From assembly GCA_945787805.1 (NCBI GenBank), contig CALZID010000006.1, positions 1 through 64,000 on the forward strand: a stretch of 64,000 bases of DNA. The letters are read 5' to 3'. This stretch comes from an uncultured Clostridia bacterium (GTDB taxonomy: Bacteria; Bacillota; Clostridia; Oscillospirales; Acutalibacteraceae). Shown in pieces: positions 17,862-27,073 of the stretch; positions within the stretch are counted from its first letter, which is position 1, and each line of letters starts with the position of its first letter. The position numbers and the translations under genes were made by a program. A model generated the notes under the pieces. The model saw only the letters and a program-made list of their open reading frames with translations, did no database searches and was not told the DNA's origin.

Positions 17862-18239
17862 TTAGTTGTCAAGGGTATTTTTCTGTATATCGGTCAAATC
17901 AAAGCTCAAATCCAGCAGCCATTTAATCTGATTTTCGTCCACTGAACCGTCAAGGGCTACGGTAATCCAATTGGTTTTGTTCATGTGATATGCAGGGAAA
18001 AATCCTTTTTCGTTTCTGAGATTGCCTATTAAAATCGGGTCACATTTAAGGTTTAGAACATCAATAATTGCGTCGTCGTGAAGTCCCAGCTTATTTTTTG
18101 GCAAACGCATTAAAAGTGCAAACCATTTTCGGTTGCTTTGGTGACGGAAAACCGCATGCATCGGTGCGGAGTCCCAAGGGTATTCGGCGTCCGTACCGTA
18201 AATCTCTGCAATATATTTTATAAGCTCTTCTCTGTTCAT
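17862..18239 (-). CDS. MmcQ/YjbR family protein
   Basis: 125 aa, the usual length. The family CyaY-like fold shows as WFALLMRLPK, VLNLKCDP, FFPAYHMNKTNWITVALDG and LLDLSFDLT near the C-terminus. These proteins are called DNA-binding on structural grounds, but the biological role is poorly known. Single-gene unit: on the minus strand TTGAAG (18294-18299), 17 bp, TATAAT (18271-18276) gives a clear promoter. Confidence 0.85.
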   Translation of the reverse strand: MNREELIKYIAEIYGTDAEYPWDSAPMHAVFRHQSNRKWFALLMRLPKNKLGLHDDAIIDVLNLKCDPILIGNLRNEKGFFPAYHMNKTNWITVALDGSVDENQIKWLLDLSFDLTDIQKNTLDN

Positions 18240-18270
18240 TTTTACACCCTGTTTGTATATTTATATATTG

Positions 18271-18299
18271 ATTATACCACCCGTTTTTCAGCTCTTCAA
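18271..18299 (-). promoter_or_regulatory. Promoter of the MmcQ/YjbR gene
   Basis: TTGAAG, 17 bp spacer, TATAAT on the minus strand. Confidence 0.65.
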
Positions 18300-18362
18300 G
18301 ACCGTAAAATTTTGAATATTTTTTCTTTAATTGAACAAAATTATTAAAAAGGAGAGTTTTAT

Positions 18363-18659
18363 ATGAACGACAATAAAATTAACGGAAATGAACTTATTAA
18401 AAATACACTTGACGAAATTCCCGAAGCAAAGGCAGACGCCAGACGCATTGTGGGGCTTGTGAAAGAAAACGGACGGGTGACGGGATATCAGTTGTCCGAT
18501 AAAACCGTAGTTGAAAAATCCCGTGCGGTGCAAATGGCAAAGCAAGGCGAAATTGCAGGCGTGGGAGTTGCTCATCGGGGTAATAATGAGTATCTTAAAT
18601 CCATTCCCAACGAAAAAGAAAATGATAATCTCGGCAATCTTCCGTCGGTGACAGTTTAA
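18363..18659 (+). CDS. DUF3892-type small protein
   Basis: 98 aa soluble protein. The core ARRIVGLVKENGRVTGYQLSD...VQMAKQGEIAGVGVAHRG..EYLKS matches the DUF3892 pattern, a short domain of unknown function common in Firmicutes. A 25 aa N-terminal lead and an acidic/Asn-rich tail flank the domain. AAAGGAGAG precedes the ATG, and a terminator follows at once, so it is monocistronic. Confidence 0.75.
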   Translation: MNDNKINGNELIKNTLDEIPEAKADARRIVGLVKENGRVTGYQLSDKTVVEKSRAVQMAKQGEIAGVGVAHRGNNEYLKSIPNEKENDNLGNLPSVTV

Positions 18660-18666
18660 TAAAGAT

Positions 18667-18704
18667 AAACCCTGTAAAGATTTTTCTTTGCAGGGTATTT
18701 TATT
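18667..18704 (+). terminator. Intrinsic terminator after the DUF3892 gene
   Basis: Hairpin ACCCTGTAAAGA/TCTTTGCAGGGT followed by ATTTTATT. Confidence 0.8.
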
Positions 18705-18705
18705 G

Positions 18706-18734
18706 TTGAAAGCCATATAACAATTTGATACAAT
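18706..18734 (+). promoter_or_regulatory. Promoter of the first GH43 gene
   Basis: TTGAAA (18706-18711), 17 bp, TACAAT (18729-18734), overlapping the end of the preceding terminator region. Confidence 0.65.
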
Positions 18735-18768
18735 AGACTTAAAGCAAAGCATAAAGGTGGTCTGTTTT

Positions 18769-19677
18769 ATGGCATATTTATTTGTTCATTTCACAGAAGA
18801 TAAAGGCGATAAGGAATATGTTTGGTTTTCTGTCAGCCGTGACGGTCTTCATTGGACGGACTTAGGTAACGACGAACCCATTCTCAAATCAAATCTTGGC
18901 ACAAAGGGTGTGCGTGACCCATTCATTGTCTATGACGAAAAACTTAAAAGGTATTTTATTATTGCAACCGACCTGCTCACAACAAGCGGGAACTGGTATA
19001 ATTTTTCACACAAGGGCAGTCGCTCACTCATAGTTTGGGAGTCGGAGGATTTAATTCACTGGTCAAAAGAAAGACTTTGTGAAGTGGGAATTAAAAATGC
19101 GGGCTGTGTTTGGGCGCCCGAAGCAGTTTTTTGCAAAGAAGAAGACGCATGGTTTGTTTTCTTTGCTTCTTGTGTGAAAGAAAAAGGCGAGTTACACCAT
19201 AAACAGAGAATTTATGGCTCATTCACAAAAGATTTTAAAGAATTTACTCCCACATTCAAATATATTGATGCAAAAACAGATATTATTGATACCAATATCG
19301 TTTGGGACAACGGTTTTTATTACCGTTTTTCAAAGGACGAAACTAACAAAAAAATCACAATTGAGAGAAGTGAAACTCTCATTTGTGAAAATTGGGAGAA
19401 AATTTATTCGGAAGTGTTTGATAAATTCTGCGGACTTGAAGGTCCCGAAACATATTATCTTGACGATATGCAGAAATGGTGCCTGATTGCGGACCAATAT
19501 CACACTCATAAAGGCTATACTCCATTTTTATGCGAAGACCTGTCAACGGGCAATTTTGTGCAGTTAGCTGAAGACGAATTTAATATGGGCAAACGCAAAA
19601 AGCGTCACGGCGGAGTTATTAAGATTACCGAAGAACAGGCAGAAAAGTTAATTGCGCATTACGGTATTGATGAATAA
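18769..19677 (+). CDS. Glycoside hydrolase family 43-like protein
   Basis: 302 aa from MAYLFVHFTED, chosen because AAAGGTGG lies 8-9 bases upstream (a GTG four codons earlier is less likely). A five-bladed beta-propeller pattern is visible: VRDPFIVYD (blade-1 Asp), CVWAPEAVF, IIDTNIVWDNG (middle acid), LEGPETYYL (catalytic Glu-type) and HGGVIKIT. No signal peptide, so it is probably a cytoplasmic arabinosidase/xylosidase working on imported oligosaccharides. The exact substrate cannot be read from sequence. Confidence 0.82.
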   Translation: MAYLFVHFTEDKGDKEYVWFSVSRDGLHWTDLGNDEPILKSNLGTKGVRDPFIVYDEKLKRYFIIATDLLTTSGNWYNFSHKGSRSLIVWESEDLIHWSKERLCEVGIKNAGCVWAPEAVFCKEEDAWFVFFASCVKEKGELHHKQRIYGSFTKDFKEFTPTFKYIDAKTDIIDTNIVWDNGFYYRFSKDETNKKITIERSETLICENWEKIYSEVFDKFCGLEGPETYYLDDMQKWCLIADQYHTHKGYTPFLCEDLSTGNFVQLAEDEFNMGKRKKRHGGVIKITEEQAEKLIAHYGIDE

Positions 19678-19751
19678 GAATTTACAGCAACAGCGAGTTG
19701 CTTGCTTATAAATATATTCGTTATATAATATTGTTTGAGGTGATTATTGAT

Positions 19752-20189
19752 ATGGATACAAAAACTGTTTTACTTGAATTGAGAACGCAAAAAGGTCTGT
19801 CACAGGATGAGCTTGCAGAAAAAGTCTTTGTTACAAGGCAAGCGGTATCGCGTTGGGAAAACGGTGAAACCATTCCGAACACGGAAACATTGAAATTACT
19901 GTCGAAGTTTTTTGATGTTTCTATCAACACCCTGTTAGGTTCTCCCAGGCAGCTGATTTGTCAATGCTGCGGTATGCCCCTTGATGATTCAACAGTCAGC
20001 AAAGAAACTGACGGTAATTTCAACGAGGAATACTGCAAATGGTGTTACACTGACGGCGAATTCAAATATTCCAGTAAAGAGCAGCTGATTGATTTTTGCG
20101 TGGAGCATATGGCAAATGAAAATTGGCCGGCAGAACAGGTTCGGGCGCATATGGAAGCAGTCGTACCGAAACTCAATCATTGGAAATAA
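19752..20189 (+). CDS. XRE-family regulator with C-terminal zinc ribbon
   Basis: 145 aa. HTH at about 5-60 (LRTQKGLSQDELAEKVFVTRQAVSRWENGETIPN), followed by a cysteine-rich zinc-ribbon domain CQCCGMPLDD...EYCKWCYTDGEF and a helical tail. The HTH-plus-zinc-ribbon architecture recurs in Firmicutes, where the ribbon may sense metal or redox state; the targets are unknown. GAGGTG lies 9 bases before the ATG. Monocistronic, followed by a strong terminator. Confidence 0.8.
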   Translation: MDTKTVLLELRTQKGLSQDELAEKVFVTRQAVSRWENGETIPNTETLKLLSKFFDVSINTLLGSPRQLICQCCGMPLDDSTVSKETDGNFNEEYCKWCYTDGEFKYSSKEQLIDFCVEHMANENWPAEQVRAHMEAVVPKLNHWK

Positions 20190-20205
20190 TGCACGGAAGA
20201 AATAT

Positions 20206-20250
20206 AATCAGGCGGATGTAAGAATTTTTGCATCCGCCTGATTTTTTATT
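20206..20250. terminator. Intrinsic terminator between converging genes
   Basis: Stem TCAGGCGGATG/CATCCGCCTGA (20208-20218 with 20231-20241) followed by TTTTTT on the plus strand. It ends the XRE gene and lies just past the xth stop on the other strand. Confidence 0.85.
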
Positions 20251-21001
20251 AAATATTTATATCAATGCCGACGGGACAGTGGTCACTACCTATTATTTCG
20301 GTATAAATTCGGCTTTCTTTTAAACTTTCGGCAAGGCGATTTGAAACCACAAAATAGTCGATACGCCACCCTACATTCTTTTCTCTTGCATGAAACATAT
20401 AGCTCCACCAGGAATACTCGATTTTATCGGGGTAAAGATAGCGGAAAGAATCAGTAAAGCCCGCATTCAAAAGCTCTGTAAATTTGTTTCTTTCTTCGTC
20501 GGTAAAGCCGGCGCTTTGATGATTTGTTTTTGGATTTTTAAGGTCAATTTCCTGATGCGCCACATTCAAATCTCCGCAATAAATCACGGGCTTCTTGCTG
20601 TCTAATTTCTGCATATATTCACGAAGCGCATCTTCCCAATTCATTCGATAGTCAAGTCTTGTTAGCTCCCTTTGTGAATTGGGTGTATAAACACATAGAA
20701 GATAGAATTTTTCATATTCAAGGGTAATTGCTCTGCCTTCGTGGTCGTGCTCATCTATGCCCAAGCCGTAAGTCACGCTTATTGGCTCGTGCTTTGTAAA
20801 AATCGCAGTGCCCGAATAGCCTTTTTTCTCAGCACTGTACCAATATTGATGATATTCGGGCGTGTTAAATTCCGCTTGTCCCGGCTGCATTTTTGTTTCT
20901 TGAATACAGAAAAAATCTGCGTCTTCACTTTTAAAAAACTCTTCAAAGCCTTTATTAAGGCAAGCTCTGAAGCCGTTTACATTCCATGATATAAATTTCA
21001 T
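20249..21001 (-). CDS. xth: Exodeoxyribonuclease III
   Basis: 250 aa, usual ExoIII/AP-endonuclease length. Motifs: MKFISWNVNGFRA (Asn), FFCIQETKMQ (metal Glu), CVYTPNSQRELTRLDYR, IYCGDLNVAH (Asp/Asn pair), FTDSFRYLYP and the terminal GSDHCPVGIDI (Asp-His). It cuts at abasic sites and removes 3' blocks in base-excision repair. It lies one base downstream of the GH127 gene, so the two are probably co-transcribed despite unrelated functions. Confidence 0.95.
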   Translation of the reverse strand: MKFISWNVNGFRACLNKGFEEFFKSEDADFFCIQETKMQPGQAEFNTPEYHQYWYSAEKKGYSGTAIFTKHEPISVTYGLGIDEHDHEGRAITLEYEKFYLLCVYTPNSQRELTRLDYRMNWEDALREYMQKLDSKKPVIYCGDLNVAHQEIDLKNPKTNHQSAGFTDEERNKFTELLNAGFTDSFRYLYPDKIEYSWWSYMFHAREKNVGWRIDYFVVSNRLAESLKESRIYTEIIGSDHCPVGIDINI

Positions 21002-21002
21002 A

Positions 21003-22778
21003 TTATTTTTCCTTTACAATAAAATATATTCCGTATCTGTTTTGGTGTTGCATATAATGGGGCGAGAATGTAATTTCACGGTCGGTACCTTGAATATTAA
21101 AATTCATAGTCCCCTTTTCTCTTGTAAAATTATCATTCACATTATTAAGCCAGTTTTTTAAACTGATGTCTTTGACGGTTATTTTGTCGTTAATCGTATT
21201 GTCTTCTACGGGAATTGTCACATTAACCCCGGTTGTTGCGGTGTTCATATTGTTATTGCCCAAATTTCCGCTGAGTAAATACGGCCCGTATTTGAATGCA
21301 ACGGCATTTTCGTTGTCGGGCAACGAATGTGATATTATCTGCATTGGGATTGTATATTCAACAGTATCTCCGTCCGCCCATTTCTTTGACAAAGAAATTA
21401 CTCCGTTTTCAGAATTTGTGCTCACTTCTTCACCGTTGATTTTTAGTGTCGGTGCGGCTTTGCACCAGTCGGGCACACGAAGAACGATATTCGCATTTGC
21501 AGAGCCGTTAATTATGAATTTCACTTTTGGCAATTCTGCATTTTGAGTGATTGTCAGCCCTTTTTCTTTCCAATTAACTTTTGATGAAATGAACTGTGTA
21601 ATATAAATACTGTTTTCATCTTTATAATAAATACTGTCATTAAGTTTTGAGAAATTTTCCATACCCGAACCCGTACAACACCAAAAATGATCCGTCGGTG
21701 AACTGTAAACCTTGAAAAATCCCGTTGCCATAGGTTGAAAATATGTAGTCATTCCCGTTTTAGAATTTTGCGATGACAAAATTGCATTTATGAATGTATT
21801 TTCATAATAATCGGCGTATTTTTTGTCCCTTGTAATTTTATAGAGCTCACGGGTAAGTTTAAGCATATTATATGTATTACAGGTTTCGCAGTTGCAATTA
21901 GTACGCTCTGCATCTAATATTTTAGGCTCGCCGAAATGCTCCCACTCACTGTTTCCGCCTGTGATATAAGTGTGACTGTCTATGACTATATCCCAAAAAT
22001 TCTCTGCCACTTTCAGATAATACTCTTCGCCTGTTACTGTATATCTGTTCAGTGCGCCGATGATTTTCGGAATTGTTGTGTTAGCGTGTTTTCCGTTTAA
22101 AATATCTTCGCCTTTATACAGATAATCGAAGAGTGCCGTTTCGTCAAAGCTGTGAGCCGCTGACAAATGCTTTGGGGATTTTGTGTTCTTATAAAGCTCA
22201 TATAAACAGTCGTTCATTCCGCCGTATTCAACATTTAATACGGTAATTTGCATTTTGTCGTTCCATTTTGATGTGCGGCTGTAAACCCAGTCGCCAAGCC
22301 TTGACGCAACCGTGAGCGCCTGCAGGTTTTCGGTTAATTCATAAGCCGAAACGAGCCCTGCAAGGATTTTGTGCATACTGTACCAGGGCACCCAAGTATC
22401 GGCAGTATCACCGTTTTCGATTATTTCATAATGACTTTCGGGAATTGCCGCAAGGTAACCTGTTTCTTTATTTTGACAACGGTTCAAAACTTCTGTAATA
22501 TGGTCTGCAATTGCCTTAAATTCTTTATCGCCTGTTGATAAATATGCCTGTGAAACTGCGGTTAAATAATGCCCCAAGGTATGACCTTGAATTGCTGATG
22601 TTTCCCATCCGCCGTATTTTGTTGCATCACTTTCTACCCCTGCAATATCGCAGAAACCTTTAAGCAATTTATCGGCGTCAAGGGATTTTAGATATTTTAT
22701 TTCAAGTGCAAATGCGTTTTGACAGTAAGTATCAAAAACTTGGACTTCGCTCATTGAAAAATCATTTAACTTAATCAT
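21003..22778 (-). CDS. GH127/GH146-type beta-L-arabinofuranosidase
   Basis: 591 aa. An (alpha/alpha)6-barrel protein of the former DUF1680 group. GGWETSAIQGHTLGHYL and the ITGGNSEWEHFGEP region lead to the zinc and catalytic cysteines in CNCETCNTYNMLKL and FWCCTGSGMENF, which matches the cysteine-nucleophile mechanism of this family. Beta-sheet domains follow from about residue 420. No signal peptide, so it acts in the cytoplasm, probably on arabino-oligosaccharides taken up from plant glycans, alongside the two GH43 genes in this window. Confidence 0.9.
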   Translation of the reverse strand: MIKLNDFSMSEVQVFDTYCQNAFALEIKYLKSLDADKLLKGFCDIAGVESDATKYGGWETSAIQGHTLGHYLTAVSQAYLSTGDKEFKAIADHITEVLNRCQNKETGYLAAIPESHYEIIENGDTADTWVPWYSMHKILAGLVSAYELTENLQALTVASRLGDWVYSRTSKWNDKMQITVLNVEYGGMNDCLYELYKNTKSPKHLSAAHSFDETALFDYLYKGEDILNGKHANTTIPKIIGALNRYTVTGEEYYLKVAENFWDIVIDSHTYITGGNSEWEHFGEPKILDAERTNCNCETCNTYNMLKLTRELYKITRDKKYADYYENTFINAILSSQNSKTGMTTYFQPMATGFFKVYSSPTDHFWCCTGSGMENFSKLNDSIYYKDENSIYITQFISSKVNWKEKGLTITQNAELPKVKFIINGSANANIVLRVPDWCKAAPTLKINGEEVSTNSENGVISLSKKWADGDTVEYTIPMQIISHSLPDNENAVAFKYGPYLLSGNLGNNNMNTATTGVNVTIPVEDNTINDKITVKDISLKNWLNNVNDNFTREKGTMNFNIQGTDREITFSPHYMQHQNRYGIYFIVKEK

Positions 22779-22879
22779 AATGAAATCAACTCTTTATAAA
22801 AGACTAAAATTATTGTAGCATATAATAGCTTTTATCGCAATAATCATAACTGCTTTATTTAAAATTTTAAGCCGCAAAT

Positions 22880-22926
22880 ATAAAAAAGCAGACACACTCT
22901 ATGCACAAATGTGTCTGCATTTTTAT
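22880..22926 (-). terminator. Intrinsic terminator downstream of the DUF2804 gene
   Basis: Stem GCAGACACA/TGTGTCTGC with TTTTTTAT on the minus strand. The rest of 22779-23069 shows no gene. Confidence 0.75.
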
Positions 22927-23069
22927 GTTTATCTATCTTTTCTTATATGTAACCAAAAGTGCAAACCAGCAAGAAGTATTGATTTACACATAAAATCATC
23001 TACTTATATATTTAATACACCTTTTTTCACAAAAAACAAGACTTGAAAAATTTTAAAAATGTTTTAACA

Positions 23070-24155
23070 TTACCATTTGTTTTCAACATATTCGCAGAAG
23101 GCGTACATATCTTTTATTTCGAGTTTGGTGCCGTCATCAAGTGTAACATCACCGTTCCAAAGTCCATGAACCTGATGGGCGTGCATTCTTGCAACTTTTA
23201 CATTCAAATCGGTATGATAGTCGAATGTGGGCGTCATTGTCAGATTAAATCTTCCGTCTTCTGAAATAAATTTCCAAGGCTCTGTATATTTGTCATCCTT
23301 TGGGAAAGTTTCAACATCAATTGCACCGAATTTATGTGCTTTTCCGTCATAGAAAATGCAGGTTTCAGTAGCATTGCTCTCGTTACCGATTGCCCAGGTA
23401 ATTTCAAACCCGAAAAGATGCTTTTCACCGTTTTCGTCAGTTAAATATGTTGAGCCGTTGCCCCAATACCAAACCATTTTATGAATTGTGTTGACTCTGC
23501 CCCAATCAAGAAAGCCGAAGGTATCTTCTTTAGAAAACTCATAAACATCGCTGCCGATTTTAAGAGTACCCTCACAAGGCATACAATTCTGCTTGGTGGT
23601 CATAAAATATTTGTGCGGGTCTTCGTCAAAAGGAAGAACTGTTGTGATGTTTTCAGGTCCCGGCATAATATCCATTTGAAAATCACATTCAACTATACCC
23701 GCTTTAGCAGGACATCTAAACCACAATGTTCTTGAATTTTCCATTGTATTGAAATCAAAATCAGCGCCGCCGATTTTGTCGCGGAAACGGTTGGGAATAT
23801 CCCCTTTTGGCGGCGGAACATGAGAGTTTCCACCCAGGAAAAACTTTGTACAGTCAATAATTTGTTTTCCGTTAACAAGGTCAACAAGCTTTAATCCCAC
23901 ATAGCCGCCCACAGTGATATTGGCAAAGCTCAACTGAACCATATATTTTCCGTTTGAAATCTGATAGAAATCCCATTCTTTGCGGCTCATTGCTTCTTTT
24001 TTAACAAGATTTCTGTCATATTCAAAAACATTATGTCTTGCCCAGCCTTTTGCATTCAATGTACCGTCAGCATTAAGCAACGGTGTATTTTCGGTATATT
24101 CAATCTGCTTTGATTTTTCTTTCCATTCCCAAAACGGAACATAAGTTCTTTCCAT
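23070..24155 (-). CDS. DUF2804-like protein
   Basis: 361 aa, no signal peptide or membrane segment. Rich in aromatic beta-strands (DFDFNTMENSRTLWFRCPA, EDTFGFLDWGRVNTIHKMVWYWGNG). This matches my memory of DUF2804, a family of unknown activity, beta-sheet-rich and somewhat like lipid- or carbohydrate-binding folds. A Gly/Pro-rich loop GGNSHVPPPKGD is notable. Monocistronic; GGGGATATG region precedes the ATG. No function assigned. Confidence 0.65.
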   Translation of the reverse strand: MERTYVPFWEWKEKSKQIEYTENTPLLNADGTLNAKGWARHNVFEYDRNLVKKEAMSRKEWDFYQISNGKYMVQLSFANITVGGYVGLKLVDLVNGKQIIDCTKFFLGGNSHVPPPKGDIPNRFRDKIGGADFDFNTMENSRTLWFRCPAKAGIVECDFQMDIMPGPENITTVLPFDEDPHKYFMTTKQNCMPCEGTLKIGSDVYEFSKEDTFGFLDWGRVNTIHKMVWYWGNGSTYLTDENGEKHLFGFEITWAIGNESNATETCIFYDGKAHKFGAIDVETFPKDDKYTEPWKFISEDGRFNLTMTPTFDYHTDLNVKVARMHAHQVHGLWNGDVTLDDGTKLEIKDMYAFCEYVENKW

Positions 24156-24242
24156 AATACATATCCCCTTATAAAAATTTCTCTTATAACAATATTAATA
24201 CAATTACACTTTTATTGCAATAATATTTCATAATAAAAAGGC

Positions 24243-24283
24243 AAAAACTCTCTAACCCGAAAATGATTAGAGAGTTTATCTTG
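24243..24283 (-). terminator. Intrinsic terminator of the YidC-fusion gene
   Basis: Stem AACTCTCTAA/TTAGAGAGTT followed by TTTT on the minus strand, just past the stop at 24298. Confidence 0.75.
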
Positions 24284-24297
24284 TCTTTTATAAGAAA

Positions 24298-27072
24298 TTA
24301 CGGTGCTGCGTGTTCTTTTAACACAGTTGTTTCTGAATAATATTCCCAATTGTTTTTATCTCGAATATCATCTTGAACGGCTATCCATTTAGACGGCAAG
24401 AATGCGTATCCGTTATTAGTTTGAACACTCCATTCGTCCGACCTGATTAAATACTGTTTATGAGCAGTTTTTTCATCGCTGTTAATGGCTTTTCCGGTAA
24501 ATGGATTTACAGGATTATCAATCAGTCCGTTCATTGCTAATACCGGGACATCCGCATTTGTCATAAAACCGTCATATGTTGAAAAGCCTTTACTGTTAAA
24601 ATCTTTTATCATTAACAATGGGAAATAGCGTGCAAGGTCTTCTGTATTGCCGGTATCATTAGTTATTAATAATGATTCAAGTTGATTTGTTGCTCCGCCA
24701 TGGTCCGCTACTAATATGATTCTTGTATTATCATACACATCATTCTCACGAAGATAATCAAACCACTTGCCTAACTGAATAAATGCAACCATATTAACGT
24801 GATAATGGGCTACTTGGTTGCCATCGGTCATGTAAAGTTGATTACCGTTTACAATATATTTATCTGCAACAGTTGCATTATATTCAGTATTGTCAACAGT
24901 TTTGGCTGGAACAAAATCAGGGGCTTGGAACAACATTGGTTCATGAGTTATATTGTTTGCCAAGAATAAGTATGTATTTTTATTCTCCTTGGATATACGA
25001 GTAATATTCGGCAAATTGGTCAATACATTATATGCTTTCATCGTATTGTTTTTAAGGCCGGTTGCAGTTGCAACACTTTCAACTTTTTGTGTTCCATAGT
25101 TCATGGTTGAAATATTTCCTGAAAGTTGTCTGTAACCACCGTTTTCATAGATTATCGGTTGAATAACCACGGGCATTGTTTTCATAATGCTGAAGCAGAA
25201 GAAATTTCTGTGATTATTCTGCACTACACTCTCTTTAACACCCGGTTCACCGAAAACACCTTCGGTTATATATGCATCAATATCGGGATATTCATCGAAT
25301 ACACTCAAATCAGGAATCCATTGATAATTTGCATAAACAGGGTCGCAGACTGTAACATCAAAGTCATTATTATCGAAAATTACAGGCATTACCTTTAAAG
25401 CCTCGTTATGCTTATCCACAAGCAACTCATTGTCTCGTTTATTCAATTCAACGGGGGTGTATTCATATCCGCCAAGCAATGACGGTACACCAAAGTTTGT
25501 CTTCCAGCCAAAAGATACTACATTTGAAAAATATGTAAAACCGTCAAACTGTTCTTGTAATTCCGGGCGTTCATTAAGTAAATACGGAACATAGGAGCCC
25601 ATTGCTCTGTCAAGCATAATTACAATTACATTTTTACCTTCGGTGCTCAAATCAAAGTTTGCTATGTCACCGGTTTCAAGTGCTTCAGAAGAAATGCTGT
25701 TAACAGATGTTCTGATTGTGTTTATATTAACGACTGACATACCGCCAAGAGCGATTATTGCAGCGATTAAAACACCTGATACAACATTTTTCCATTTTTT
25801 AATTACAAACAATGCCACTAAAGACAATATTACAATAACTATAATATTTAAAACTTGTTCTTTTAGGGCAAATGACATATCATTGTCATATTTAAGCGTT
25901 GAAGACATATTGCCTAAGTTCAAGCCAAAGAACATATAGTTTACAACCATTACAAGGCTCATTATCCAGATGATTTTTTCAAAAATAACCTTGCCGCCGT
26001 CACTTGCAAGCCAATAGAAAACTCTGAACCAAATTAAGAAAAATCCTGCCGCAAAAGCTGCGCTGCTAACCACATACCATAAGGGATGATGGAAATATGA
26101 TATATCAACATATTCCTGCGGAGATGCCGCAATAAAGGTTGTCGGTATAAGCAAGCCTGTAAGCACCGTGATAAAAAGGCAACCCAAGGTAAACACTTTT
26201 TTATTGGGTGTGCCTGCAACATTACTGGGTTTTACTATCTTCTTAAACAACGGCATAAATATAGGAACAAGAAGTATTACGCCGATACCTATTAAGAAAA
26301 TTCTTCTCTTTACAGAAGTGGTTTCATATATAAATCCACCGTAGCCAATCATGGCAACGCCAATTACGGCTGTAAGAATTCTGAGTACCTTTTGGGGATT
26401 TTTAATTTTATAGAAAATATTTTTGAAAAATGAGAAAAGATTGTTAAGCGTCCAATAAAATACAAGTCCTGACGGAGATGTATAAAGAAATACCAAGAAG
26501 AATATTGCCATTGCATATAACTGCACTTTGGTTTTTCTCGGAAAGCCTTTTAAATAAATTGAGCTTGAAACAATGTTGATAAGCGTCATTAAAATCGGCA
26601 AGAAATTGATTGCAATATTACCGATTACTATAAGACCGTCGGGCTCACTTAAATCTTTAATGGGTCCCAGTGAAACACCGTCAAGAATTTCAAGGTGTGA
26701 CAAAAACTGATAAGCCGCCATAAAGAACGGAATTTCCAAAAGCAATGAAACCGAACCGCGAAGAGCGTCAGTCGGTTTATAATTATTCTGGCGATAATAG
26801 GTTTGAAGAATCATCATTCTTTCGTCGCCCGAAAATGTCTTTTTTATGTGTGCAACACCGTCGTGAAGCTTTGCGTCAATATCTCTTGCCGCTTCTTGCA
26901 TTGCATCTGCTCTGCGATAAAGCGGAAGCACCAAAATATTCATTACAAGGCTTAAAAATATGATTGATAAGCCCGGATGTCCCACAAAACTGTTTGCAAC
27001 ACCGAAAATGATTTCAAAAACCAGTTTCAAAGGACCTATTAGCAATGTTTCTAAAATTGAAAAGAATGTCAT
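24298..27072 (-). CDS. YidC/Oxa1-like membrane domain fused to an alkaline-phosphatase-superfamily phosphotransferase domain
   Basis: 924 aa. Residues 1-225 resemble a YidC/Oxa1 insertase core (PLYRRADAMQEAARDIDAKL, PFFMAAYQFLS, SPSGLVFYWTLNNLFSFFKN). About seven further membrane helices follow to residue 460. Residues 475-905 form an extracytoplasmic sulfatase/LTA-synthase-like domain: NVIVIMLDRAMGS (~487), GWKTNFGVPSLLGG (~524, possible Thr nucleophile) and VADHGG (~789, metal ligands). I infer transfer of a phosphoglycerol- or phosphocholine-like group to a cell-surface polymer, with the YidC part as a membrane scaffold or chaperone. It follows the TagF-like gene by one base, and its ribosome site GAGGA lies inside that gene's end. 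Confidence 0.82.
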   Translation of the reverse strand: MTFFSILETLLIGPLKLVFEIIFGVANSFVGHPGLSIIFLSLVMNILVLPLYRRADAMQEAARDIDAKLHDGVAHIKKTFSGDERMMILQTYYRQNNYKPTDALRGSVSLLLEIPFFMAAYQFLSHLEILDGVSLGPIKDLSEPDGLIVIGNIAINFLPILMTLINIVSSSIYLKGFPRKTKVQLYAMAIFFLVFLYTSPSGLVFYWTLNNLFSFFKNIFYKIKNPQKVLRILTAVIGVAMIGYGGFIYETTSVKRRIFLIGIGVILLVPIFMPLFKKIVKPSNVAGTPNKKVFTLGCLFITVLTGLLIPTTFIAASPQEYVDISYFHHPLWYVVSSAAFAAGFFLIWFRVFYWLASDGGKVIFEKIIWIMSLVMVVNYMFFGLNLGNMSSTLKYDNDMSFALKEQVLNIIVIVILSLVALFVIKKWKNVVSGVLIAAIIALGGMSVVNINTIRTSVNSISSEALETGDIANFDLSTEGKNVIVIMLDRAMGSYVPYLLNERPELQEQFDGFTYFSNVVSFGWKTNFGVPSLLGGYEYTPVELNKRDNELLVDKHNEALKVMPVIFDNNDFDVTVCDPVYANYQWIPDLSVFDEYPDIDAYITEGVFGEPGVKESVVQNNHRNFFCFSIMKTMPVVIQPIIYENGGYRQLSGNISTMNYGTQKVESVATATGLKNNTMKAYNVLTNLPNITRISKENKNTYLFLANNITHEPMLFQAPDFVPAKTVDNTEYNATVADKYIVNGNQLYMTDGNQVAHYHVNMVAFIQLGKWFDYLRENDVYDNTRIILVADHGGATNQLESLLITNDTGNTEDLARYFPLLMIKDFNSKGFSTYDGFMTNADVPVLAMNGLIDNPVNPFTGKAINSDEKTAHKQYLIRSDEWSVQTNNGYAFLPSKWIAVQDDIRDKNNWEYYSETTVLKEHAAP

Positions 27073-27073
27073 T

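Noticed and set aside
24298-27072. Two separate genes (YidC and phosphotransferase) with a missed stop
   Set aside because: One uninterrupted frame of 924 codons, with a continuous run of membrane helices linking the domains and no internal ribosome site plus start at the junction.
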